Origin: Paenochrobactrum pullorum
GTDB taxonomy: Bacteria; Pseudomonadota; Alphaproteobacteria; Rhizobiales; Rhizobiaceae
Direction of reading: 5' to 3'
Length of the DNA stretch: 64,000 nucleotides
Assembly: GCF_041929845.1 (NCBI RefSeq)
Contig: NZ_JBHEEH010000012.1
Coordinates: 23,673-87,672, forward strand
A model generated the notes under the pieces. The model was not told the DNA's origin, did not search any database, and saw only the letters and a list, made by a program, of their open reading frames with translations. Below, one piece after another: positions 35,888 through 43,763 of the stretch; within the stretch, counting starts at the first letter, position 1, and every line of letters begins with the position of its first letter. A program made the translations under genes and the position numbers.

Positions 35888-38197
35888 ATGGCAAAACGCC
35901 GGCGTACTGATATACCAGAAGATGTTCGGCTATCTTTTATGCGGTCGCTCTACGGGCACCGGACGACCCTTTGGTTCGGTCTTGTCGCTCATTTAGTTGG
36001 TTGTTGCGTTATTTTTTTAAAAACCCTTGATGTCGCTTATCTTTGGTTTTGCGTTGCTTTTTGCATTGTGACCAGTGGCCGTTTGTTGGACATGTCATAT
36101 TTTGATCGTGCCAGAACCGTATCAATGACTCATGCGCAGCTCGACCATTGGGAGGCGCGCTATCTTATCGGGGCCTCGCTTGTTTGTCTGCTGTTGGGAC
36201 TCGTTTGTTTTTACAGTACTTATGTAGCGCGTGATCCGTTTGCTGAATTGACCAGTCTTGCAATTTTAATGGGTTCGGTCGCATCGATTGTCGGGCGCAA
36301 TTATCCGTCTGCGGCGGCTGTGTTATTGATGTCGATTTCGGCTATTGTTCCTGTTCTTATTGGTTTTTTTCTTGGCGGTACGCGTTTTCAGATGGTGGCC
36401 GGTCTCTTGCTGGTACCGTATTTTCTGACCAATATTCAGATGGCGAATGGTTTGCGCCGCTTCCTGTTTGAAGCCATTATGGGCAAACATAGTCTTTCAA
36501 TCGTTGCCAGTCGTTTCGATGCGGCATTGAATAATATGCCGCAAGGGCTGATCATGTTTGATGCCGACAAAAATATATCGGTGATTAATGATCGCGCCGT
36601 TGAAATGCTGCGTATCGCCGAGGGTACTCGGATGCAAGGCCGTTCGATAGAAACCGTTTTGCGTTATTGCAGCAGGCAGGGCGTGTTTCCCCATAATGAT
36701 TTTCGTAATATCAGCGCGCGTATGGATGATATTTTAAGCGGCATGCGCAAACGTGATATTTTTCAATTTGCCAATAATCGCTATGTTGAGTGCATCGGTA
36801 ATTTAAGTGAAGATAGTGGCACTGTTCTAATTCTCGACGATGTAACCCAGCGTGTGGAAGCTGAAGCTCAAATCCAGCATATGGCACGTTATGACAGTTT
36901 GACGGGACTGCCGAACCGGAGTTATTTCGATACAATGGTGCGCTCATTAAAAACGCAAAATCCGAAGGTCCCTTATTCCGGCCTGATCGTCATCGACATC
37001 AACCATTTCAAACATGTTAATGATACGCTGGGACATCATGCCGGTGATGAGTTGCTCAGGCTTTTTGCTGTTCGCTTGGGTGAATTGGATTCAAAACATT
37101 TTGTCGTCTCACGCTTTGGCGGAGACGAATTTGTTGTTTATGTTGCAGCCCTTAATGAACAATCCGAGATTGAAGCTGTGGTTAAACAAATTCAATCAGC
37201 TGTCACCGGTATATATAAACTGGATGCGGCTCAGGTTCTTGTTAATGTGAATATGGGTATTGCAATTTGCGAAGCCGGACAATGTGATGCCAGCGATATG
37301 CATATTCGTGCCGATTTGGCGCTTTATGAAGCCAAAGCGAATGAAAATAAGAAATGGGCAATTTTTGAAGAGGCAATGGATGTCAAATATCGCAGCCGCC
37401 AACGCTTAAAAGGCGAATTGCGCAAAGCTATTGAAGAGGGTGCGTTAAGCGTTGTTTATCAACCGATAGTCAGCGCTCATTCATTACGTGTCGTTGCATG
37501 TGAAGCGCTGTCGCGCTGGGAGCATCCCGAATTGGGCGCTATTTCTCCGGCCGAATATATTCCGTTGGCGGAAGAAATGGGGGTTATTTCAGAAATTACC
37601 CGCTTCATGCTGCGCCAGGCATGTCTTGATTGTGCAAAATGGGGCGGTGAGGTCGGTGTTTCCGTCAACTTGTCGGCGATTGATCTGGCCAATACCAATA
37701 TTACCCAAATGATTGCGGATGCTTTGACTAATGCCAAGCTTCCTCCGCATCTTTTGGAAGTGGAGGTAACAGAAAGTGCGATTATTAATGATGGTTATAA
37801 TACCGCTCTGGTGCTGCAATCTTTAAAAAATGAGGGTATCAATATTGCATTGGATGATTTTGGGACCGGTTATTCAAGCCTCAGCTATCTGAATTCTTTG
37901 CCATTGACCAAGGTAAAGGTTGATCGCTCGTTTGTTCGTAACATTGTCGAAGACCGCCGTTCCTTGATGTTGCTGCGTGGTGTGACCCATCTTTCTCATG
38001 AATTGGGACTTGGTGTTACGGTTGAAGGTGTTGAAACCGAAGAGCAGTTGGCGTTGGTGCGTATTGCGGCAGGTGCTGACCTCATTCAAGGTTATTTGAT
38101 GGGAAAACCGATGCCGGTAACTTCTGTGCCTGACTATATCGGGAGGCCGATATTAAGCAGTAACGGCACAGTTTTGCCGCATATACCTTCCACATAA
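35888..38197 (+). CDS. Membrane-bound GGDEF-EAL cyclic-di-GMP protein
   Basis: Four parts: an N-terminal membrane region with five or six helices (about residues 20-200), a PAS-like domain (about 210-320, FDAALNNMPQGLIMFDADKN), GGDEF (about 330-490) and EAL (about 510-750). Both active-site motifs are intact: RFGGDEFVVY at about 409-418 and CEALSRW near 538, with VTES and DDFGTGYSSLSYLNSLPL in EAL. No RxxD inhibitory site is evident before GGDEF. It could make or break c-di-GMP; the EAL consensus suggests an active phosphodiesterase. ATG 35888 is chosen; a GTG frame start lies at 35858. Followed 148 bp later by the acyltransferase. Confidence 0.93.
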   Translation: MAKRRRTDIPEDVRLSFMRSLYGHRTTLWFGLVAHLVGCCVIFLKTLDVAYLWFCVAFCIVTSGRLLDMSYFDRARTVSMTHAQLDHWEARYLIGASLVCLLLGLVCFYSTYVARDPFAELTSLAILMGSVASIVGRNYPSAAAVLLMSISAIVPVLIGFFLGGTRFQMVAGLLLVPYFLTNIQMANGLRRFLFEAIMGKHSLSIVASRFDAALNNMPQGLIMFDADKNISVINDRAVEMLRIAEGTRMQGRSIETVLRYCSRQGVFPHNDFRNISARMDDILSGMRKRDIFQFANNRYVECIGNLSEDSGTVLILDDVTQRVEAEAQIQHMARYDSLTGLPNRSYFDTMVRSLKTQNPKVPYSGLIVIDINHFKHVNDTLGHHAGDELLRLFAVRLGELDSKHFVVSRFGGDEFVVYVAALNEQSEIEAVVKQIQSAVTGIYKLDAAQVLVNVNMGIAICEAGQCDASDMHIRADLALYEAKANENKKWAIFEEAMDVKYRSRQRLKGELRKAIEEGALSVVYQPIVSAHSLRVVACEALSRWEHPELGAISPAEYIPLAEEMGVISEITRFMLRQACLDCAKWGGEVGVSVNLSAIDLANTNITQMIADALTNAKLPPHLLEVEVTESAIINDGYNTALVLQSLKNEGINIALDDFGTGYSSLSYLNSLPLTKVKVDRSFVRNIVEDRRSLMLLRGVTHLSHELGLGVTVEGVETEEQLALVRIAAGADLIQGYLMGKPMPVTSVPDYIGRPILSSNGTVLPHIPST

Positions 38198-38345
38198 ATT
38201 CAAGCAAATCGCTGAATATTTTATTTGATATTGACAGTTCCTGCGTGATGATTCACTTGAGATATGATCAAATTTAAAAAATCGGGAGCATGTTTGATGA
38301 CTGCTTCGCGATTGTTTCAATGTCTTGGGTGGCGGGGCTTATTGA

Positions 38346-39086
38346 ATGACGGGTACAACGGCGGCAAAGCCGCCTGTTTCTAATTTTGCCAGACAATTAT
38401 TGCAATTCCTGGATCGGGTGGAATATCGCCGGGTTATCAGTGGCGAAGATCTGGAAGAAATCGGCAGGTTGCGATATCGCTCCTATATGACGCGTAACGT
38501 GATGGATGCAGGCAGGGTGCCTTCCATTGTAGATGATATTGATCTTGATAGTCATGCTTATGTCTATGGTGTTTATATTGACGGTCAACTGGTCAGCACC
38601 TTGCGCGTTCATCATATTACACCGGAACATCGCAAGGGCACGAGCTATGCGCTTTTCCCCGATATTCTTGATCCGATGCTGGACAGAGGCGAAAGTTTTG
38701 TAGATCCCACGCGTTTTGCTGCCGAACCTTCTGTTTTAAGCGAATATCCGGCCATTCCTTATATGACCTTGCGTATTGCCACGATGGCATCTGAATTCTT
38801 TGCGGCCGACCAATGTCTATCTGCTGTTAAGCCTGAGCATATGGCTTTTTATCGCCGGATTTTTAAATCTGTTATTTTGGCCGAACCGCGCTCACATCAA
38901 GGTTATGGCATTTTGGTGGGGTTAAGCGGTGCGCCGATTAAAGCAATCCGCGATAATGTGATGGAGCGCTTTCCGTTCTTTAATTCGCAGCCGCATGAAA
39001 GGCGTGCGATGTTTGCCGATGTGTCAGCAGGGCCGGTGCCGCTGACTATATTACCCACCGCCAAATATACTTTTAAAGACAGCTGA
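38346..39086 (+). CDS. FeeM/autoinducer-synthase-like N-acyltransferase
   Basis: GNAT-fold protein resembling N-acyl amino acid synthases (FeeM) and AHL synthases, which transfer fatty acyl groups from acyl carrier protein to an amino acid or S-adenosylmethionine. Seen: YRRVISGEDLEEIGRLRYRSYM (Arg-x2-Arg-Tyr as at the N terminus of this fold), VYIDGQLVSTLRVH core strand, SFVDPTRFAAEP, and PYMTLRIATMASEFFAADQCL. 246 residues, no signal peptide. No acyl carrier protein or LuxR-type gene is adjacent. Its neighbour is a c-di-GMP enzyme. Family call moderate; product unknown. Confidence 0.78.
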   Translation: MTGTTAAKPPVSNFARQLLQFLDRVEYRRVISGEDLEEIGRLRYRSYMTRNVMDAGRVPSIVDDIDLDSHAYVYGVYIDGQLVSTLRVHHITPEHRKGTSYALFPDILDPMLDRGESFVDPTRFAAEPSVLSEYPAIPYMTLRIATMASEFFAADQCLSAVKPEHMAFYRRIFKSVILAEPRSHQGYGILVGLSGAPIKAIRDNVMERFPFFNSQPHERRAMFADVSAGPVPLTILPTAKYTFKDS

Positions 39087-39217
39087 CTTTTATAAATTTT
39101 GGTGAAAATATGGCTGGTTCAGCGGTTTTCACTTTTTCTGATGCGTAAATCCCAGATTTACAGTCAATAGATTGAACTTTTGTCGTAATTTCGATATGAA
39201 AACTATCAATGATCAGA

Positions 39218-39454
39218 ATGGGTGAACAAAAAATGGCAAATACAGCAAATAATTCGTCGTTGGAACTTGGCGCTCCTATGGATTATCCGGAGCATGTGCA
39301 GACCTATAATGGTTTTGTGAGCCTGGTAAAATGGGGCACGACGGCTTTGGTTTCTTTGCTGATTGCAATGGCATTCGGCTTTTTTGTCGGAGGTTTCATC
39401 TCCGGCGCAGTTGTTTTCTTTTTAGTGATGATTGCTGCCTGGTTTATTCTTTGA
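39218..39454 (+). CDS. aa3-type cytochrome c oxidase subunit IV
   Basis: Small single-helix subunit of the aa3 oxidase. Family pattern MDYPEHVQTYNGFVSLVKWG leads into a hydrophobic helix (LVSLLIAMAFGFFVGGFI) and a second hydrophobic end. About 78 residues from ATG 39218, or 73 from ATG 39233 (MANTANN). Located upstream of pntAA, as in related genomes. Confidence 0.88.
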   Translation: MGEQKMANTANNSSLELGAPMDYPEHVQTYNGFVSLVKWGTTALVSLLIAMAFGFFVGGFISGAVVFFLVMIAAWFIL

Positions 39455-39592
39455 ATTTATAAGAAGTCAGTTTTTCCACTTGGAAGAGTGACAAAAATAT
39501 TTTAAATCAATAATTTAGCGCTCTCATTCAGCGTGAGCGATGTTTTGTTGACAAAAATATGCTGTTACTCCGCTCCAGTTCGGGTGCTTCTT

Positions 39593-39620
39593 GTCAGCTG
39601 CTTATTATTAAGCGGCTGAC
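39593..39620 (+). promoter_or_regulatory. Hairpin in the pntAA upstream region
   Basis: Arms GTCAGCTGCTT and AAGCGGCTGAC (one G-U pair) enclose ATTATT. There is no T-run, so it is not a typical terminator; it could be an mRNA 5' stem-loop or an end-stabilising hairpin for the preceding gene. A candidate promoter GTGACA-17-TAATTT starts near 39487. Confidence 0.45.
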
Positions 39621-39721
39621 AGAGTGATGACTGGTCTTTTGAATTGGTATTGTTTGTAAAAGATGTGTGAGGTCTGAAGGCTGCTCTGTAGTGTTCGGAC
39701 CTTGATAAGAGGGAGATAAGC

Positions 39722-41050
39722 TTGGCCCAAACACTATTTATAGCCAGAGAATCAGATTCGACTGAAAGTCGCGTAGCGGCTTCAGCAGAGACGGTGAAGA
39801 AGTTTTCCGCCCTTGGATTTGATGTCATCGTTGAGAAGGGGGCGGGTGAAAAATCCCGTATTACCGACAAGGAATATGAAGGCGCGGGTGCACGTATTGT
39901 TTCCGCAGCAGATGCTGCAAACGCAGATATTATTTTAAAACTGCGCCGTCCTTCTGCAAGCGAGTTGAAAACCTATAAACGTGGTGCCGCGCTTTTTGCC
40001 ATGCTTGATCCGTATGGGGCGGAGGCAGAAGTGGCAGCGCTTGCGCAAGCTGGTATCTCTGCTTTCACTATGGAATTCATGCCGCGCATAACGCGCGCGC
40101 AGGTGATGGACGTTTTGTCTTCACAGGCAAACCTTGCCGGCTATCAGGCGGTGATTGATGCTGCCGCTGAATATGACCGCGCATTGCCGATGATGATGAC
40201 GGCGGCTGGCACTGTTTCGGCAGCACGTGTGTTTGTCATGGGTGCGGGCGTTGCCGGCTTGCAAGCGATTGCGACCGCTCGACGTCTTGGTGCAGTGGTG
40301 ACTGCCACCGACGTGCGTCCTGCTGCTAAAGAGCAGGTTGCATCTCTTGGTGCCAAATTCATCGCTGTGGAAGATGAAGAATTTAAAGCCGCAGAAACTG
40401 CCGGTGGTTATGCCAAAGAAATGTCGAAAGATTATCAGGCCAAACAGGCAGCACTGATCGCAGATCACATTGCCAAGCAAGATATTGTGATTACGACAGC
40501 ACTTATTCCGGGTCGTCCGGCGCCAAAGCTTGTGTCTGCGCAAATGGTTGCCAGTATGCGACCGGGCTCTGTATTGGTCGATCTGGCGGTTGAACGCGGC
40601 GGCAATGTTGAAGGTGCCAAAGCTGGCGAAGTTGTGGAAACAAACGGCGTTAAAATCGTTGGTCATCACAATGTGGCAGGCCGCATTGCTGCAACTGCTT
40701 CGCAGCTTTATGCGCGTAACCTTTATGCCTTTCTGGAAACTTTGGTGAATAAAGACAGCAAGATTTTCTCGATTGATCCGGCAGACGAGTTGGTCAAGGC
40801 AACACTGTTGACTCATGAAGGCAAGATTGTTCATCAAGCTTTTGAAAATCTTCCTGTTCAGGTGGCGACGAAGGCAGAAAAGCCTGCTGTAGATAAAGCG
40901 CAGGCAGTGAAAGAAACGGCTGCAAAGCCGAAGGTAGCAGCCAAGGCAAAAGCCACTAAAGCTGTAACGAGCAAGGCTGTTGCTGAAAAGCCAGCAGCAC
41001 AAAAGCGTAAAACTGCGCCTAAAACACCCAAAGGCGGAGGAGAAGCATAA
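39722..41050 (+). CDS. pntAA: NAD(P) transhydrogenase subunit alpha, part 1
   Basis: NAD(H)-binding domain I of the proton-translocating transhydrogenase. The alanine-dehydrogenase-like Rossmann motif VFVMGAGVAGLQAIATARRLGA and RPAAKEQVASLGAKF are clear. Start is TTG 39722 (MAQTLFIARES) after GGGAGA. After about residue 380 comes a roughly 60-residue low-complexity tail rich in Ala, Lys, Pro and Thr, not part of the folded domain. Overlaps pntAB by one base. Couples the proton gradient to NADPH formation together with pntAB and pntB. Confidence 0.96.
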   Translation: MAQTLFIARESDSTESRVAASAETVKKFSALGFDVIVEKGAGEKSRITDKEYEGAGARIVSAADAANADIILKLRRPSASELKTYKRGAALFAMLDPYGAEAEVAALAQAGISAFTMEFMPRITRAQVMDVLSSQANLAGYQAVIDAAAEYDRALPMMMTAAGTVSAARVFVMGAGVAGLQAIATARRLGAVVTATDVRPAAKEQVASLGAKFIAVEDEEFKAAETAGGYAKEMSKDYQAKQAALIADHIAKQDIVITTALIPGRPAPKLVSAQMVASMRPGSVLVDLAVERGGNVEGAKAGEVVETNGVKIVGHHNVAGRIAATASQLYARNLYAFLETLVNKDSKIFSIDPADELVKATLLTHEGKIVHQAFENLPVQVATKAEKPAVDKAQAVKETAAKPKVAAKAKATKAVTSKAVAEKPAAQKRKTAPKTPKGGGEA

Positions 41051-41469
41051 TGGAAAATTCTGCACTTGAAAAAGCTCTGAACGGCTTGAGCGATGCTATG
41101 GAAGCCGTGCGTCAGGCCGCAGAAGGTACAACCGGACTGGGTGATGCCGCAGCCGCTGTTGTGCATCAGGCTTCAGGCGGCGTGGTTGATCCGTTCGTCT
41201 TCCGTCTGGCCATTTTTGTTCTGTCGATTTTCGTTGGTTATTATGTGGTCTGGTCGGTCACACCTGCACTGCACACGCCTTTGATGGCGGTTACCAACGC
41301 GATTTCTTCCGTTATCGTTGTGGGCGCTTTGCTGGCCGTTGGACTTTCATTAAGCGGTTGGGCAACCGGATTTGGCTTTGTTGCTCTTATCCTTGCCAGT
41401 GTGAATATTTTTGGCGGCTTTCTGGTCACCCAGCGCATGCTCGCCATGTATAAGAAAAAAGATAAGTGA
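41050..41469 (+). CDS. pntAB: NAD(P) transhydrogenase subunit alpha, part 2
   Basis: Membrane portion of the alpha subunit: 139 residues with an N-terminal soluble stretch (about 1-50), then helices at about 52-72, 77-97 and 100-125, with ILASVNIFGGFLVTQRMLAMY at the C terminus. The three-gene split of alpha is typical of alphaproteobacteria. ATG overlaps the pntAA stop; ends 11 bp before pntB. Confidence 0.95.
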   Translation: MENSALEKALNGLSDAMEAVRQAAEGTTGLGDAAAAVVHQASGGVVDPFVFRLAIFVLSIFVGYYVVWSVTPALHTPLMAVTNAISSVIVVGALLAVGLSLSGWATGFGFVALILASVNIFGGFLVTQRMLAMYKKKDK

Positions 41470-41480
41470 GAGGCTGTATA

Positions 41481-42881
41481 ATGAGTGTTAATTTAGCGGC
41501 CTTTCTCTATCTGGTTTCCGGCGTGCTGTTTATTATGGCATTGCGGGGTCTGTCGCATCCGACCACCAGCCGTCAGGGTAACATGTATGGTATGGTCGGT
41601 ATGGCTATTTCCATCCTGACCACTTTGGCATTGGCGCGTCCAAGCGTAAATGGTCTTCTCATGATCATTGCCGGTATTGCTATTGGTGGCGGTATTGGTG
41701 CGGTGATTGCGCGTCGCATTGCCATGACGGCAATGCCGCAGCTGGTTGCGGCCTTCCACTCGCTGATCGGTATGGCAGCGGTGCTGGTGGCAGCGGCAGC
41801 GGTTTATTCGCCGCTTTCCTTTGGTATCGGTGAAGTCGGCTCCATTCATGCACAGGCTTTGGTGGAAATATCCATTGGTGTTGCCATTGGTGCGATCACT
41901 TTCACTGGTTCGGTCATTGCGTTTTTGAAACTCGACGGGCGTATGTCCGGACGACCGATCACGCTGCCGGGTCGCCATTTTATCAATGCAGCGTTGGCTA
42001 TTGCCATTGTAGCACTGGTGGTGGTGCTGGTGATGACCGAAAGCCATACCGTGTTCTGGCTGATTGTAGCACTTTCACTGCTGTTCGGGGTTTTGATCAT
42101 CATTCCGATCGGTGGCGCGGATATGCCAGTGGTTGTGTCGATGCTCAACTCCTATTCGGGCTGGGCAGCAGCTGGTATCGGCTTTACGCTTGGCAATCTG
42201 GCACTGATCATCACCGGTGCTCTGGTGGGTTCGTCCGGTGCGATCCTCAGCTATATCATGTGTAAGGGTATGAACCGCTCGTTCATCTCTGTGATCCTTG
42301 GCGGCTTTGGTGCTGATGCAGCGGCAGGTCCTGCCGGTGAAGTTGAGCAGCGTCCGGTCAAGCAGGGTTCGGCAGATGACGCGGCTTTCATCATGAAAAA
42401 TGCGGCCAAAGTCATCATCGTACCAGGTTATGGTATGGCGGTTGCACAGGCACAGCATGCGCTGCGTGAAATGGCTGACAAGCTAAAGGCCGAAGGCGTT
42501 GAAGTTAAATATGCCATCCATCCGGTTGCCGGTCGTATGCCGGGTCACATGAACGTGCTGTTGGCGGAAGCGAACGTGCCTTATGATGAAGTGTTTGAAC
42601 TGGAAGACATCAATTCCGAGTTCGCCACGGCTGATGTTGCCTTCGTGATTGGTGCGAATGACGTGACCAACCCATCGGCGAAAACAGATCCGAAGTCACC
42701 GATCTTTGGTATGCCTATTCTGGATGTTGATAAGGCTGGCACGGTTCTGTTTATCAAGCGCGGCATGGGTTCCGGTTATGCCGGCGTGGAAAACGAATTG
42801 TTCTTCCGCGACAATACCATGATGCTCTTTGCCGATGCCAAGAAGATGGTTGAAAATATCGTCAAGGCACTGGATCATTAA
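41481..42881 (+). CDS. pntB: NAD(P) transhydrogenase subunit beta
   Basis: Beta subunit with nine or so membrane helices (about 1-260) and the NADP(H)-binding domain III at the C terminus (VIIVPGYGMAVAQAQHAL, HPVAGRMPGHMNVLLAEA, IGANDVTNPSAKTDP, MGSGYAGVENELF). ATG 41481 with GAGAGG upstream; a GTG five codons earlier is within pntAB. 466 residues. The unit ends at a strong terminator. Confidence 0.97.
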   Translation: MSVNLAAFLYLVSGVLFIMALRGLSHPTTSRQGNMYGMVGMAISILTTLALARPSVNGLLMIIAGIAIGGGIGAVIARRIAMTAMPQLVAAFHSLIGMAAVLVAAAAVYSPLSFGIGEVGSIHAQALVEISIGVAIGAITFTGSVIAFLKLDGRMSGRPITLPGRHFINAALAIAIVALVVVLVMTESHTVFWLIVALSLLFGVLIIIPIGGADMPVVVSMLNSYSGWAAAGIGFTLGNLALIITGALVGSSGAILSYIMCKGMNRSFISVILGGFGADAAAGPAGEVEQRPVKQGSADDAAFIMKNAAKVIIVPGYGMAVAQAQHALREMADKLKAEGVEVKYAIHPVAGRMPGHMNVLLAEANVPYDEVFELEDINSEFATADVAFVIGANDVTNPSAKTDPKSPIFGMPILDVDKAGTVLFIKRGMGSGYAGVENELFFRDNTMMLFADAKKMVENIVKALDH

Positions 42882-42910
42882 GCATGCGCTAAAATAAAGT
42901 TGGAATATTA

Positions 42911-42949
42911 AAAAAAAGGGCGGTTTTCGGAAGAAGCCGCCCTTTTTTT
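42911..42949 (+). terminator. Terminator after pntB
   Basis: A-run, stem GGGCGG/CCGCCC and seven T; ends the pntAA-pntAB-pntB transcript. Confidence 0.92.
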
Positions 42950-42993
42950 ATTTTAATATTATTTGTTATTTTATTACATGTATTGGAGCGTAA

Positions 42994-43710
42994 ATGATTT
43001 GCAAAAAGATACTGCTTGTAACCGGTTTGCTGACTGCGTTTGTGCAGATTTCACATGCTGAAACCGGCACTGTATTTCCTACGAAGAGGGACGCACCTGT
43101 TGATCAGAGTAAGGAGACTGAAGTTGCAAAGGTCGACGGCAAGGATGTTAATGTATTTTTTTATGGCGATGTCACTGAAAATAAGGTTGTAGAGTTACAA
43201 CAAGCGCTGGACACAATTAACATCAACTACCCTAAGGCGCGCGCTATCAACTTATATATCAATAGTCCAGGTGGTGAGGTTCGTGCTGGATGGACTGGTT
43301 ACTGGGCTATAAAAAGCTCTGTCATTCCAGTTAAAACTATTGGCGCGGGTTTCGTCGCTTCAATGGCAACTCTTCTTTACTGCGCCAGTTCTGAGCGAAG
43401 CGCGGTTAAGCAAAACGAGTTCTATTTGCACGCTCCTTCGACTACGCTGAATGAAATAGGTAGGCCAGATGTGGTCCGGCGATTAGGAAGGGAGCTAGAT
43501 AAAATTTCTGATGATATGATTGATATTTACACCGCTTGTACAACACTTAACAAACAGGAAATTGCGGATATTGCTAAAGCTGAATATTTTGCAAAATCGC
43601 TTAATACTGAAGATGCTATTAAGATTGGTATGTCGCAAAAGTTAGCAGAGAAAATTTTGCCTGCCGGTGCAGCTTTTTATATTTTTGATAAGCCGTCAAA
43701 GTTCGAATAA
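42994..43710 (+). CDS. Exported ClpP-like serine protease homologue
   Basis: 238 residues with a signal peptide (basic MICKK, hydrophobic 6-18, cleavage after SHA at 22), then a ClpP/crotonase-fold domain. INSPGG (90-95) matches the oxyanion loop, GAGFVASMATLLYC carries the Ser nucleophile at 123, and FYLHAP the His at 146. At the usual Asp position the sequence reads AEYF, so Glu197 may replace Asp. Normal ClpP is cytoplasmic and lacks a signal peptide; a periplasmic enzyme could not use ClpX/ClpA. The gene looks more AT-rich than its neighbours, which hints at separate origin. ATG follows TTGGAGCG. Substrate unknown. Confidence 0.82.
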   Translation: MICKKILLVTGLLTAFVQISHAETGTVFPTKRDAPVDQSKETEVAKVDGKDVNVFFYGDVTENKVVELQQALDTININYPKARAINLYINSPGGEVRAGWTGYWAIKSSVIPVKTIGAGFVASMATLLYCASSERSAVKQNEFYLHAPSTTLNEIGRPDVVRRLGRELDKISDDMIDIYTACTTLNKQEIADIAKAEYFAKSLNTEDAIKIGMSQKLAEKILPAGAAFYIFDKPSKFE

Positions 43711-43728
43711 TTGGGTTGGTAGAGAATT

Positions 43729-43763
43729 TTGCGCCCGATGTAAAAGGATCGGGCGCAATTTCT
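43729..43763. terminator. Terminator between convergent genes
   Basis: Perfect 11-bp stem TTGCGCCCGAT/ATCGGGCGCAA with an eight-base loop and T-rich tails; lies between the ClpP-like and oxidoreductase genes. Confidence 0.85.

Noticed and set aside
40121..41065. 314-codon minus-strand frame
   Set aside because: Antisense to pntAA; composition is the reverse reading of its Ala/Lys-rich codons.
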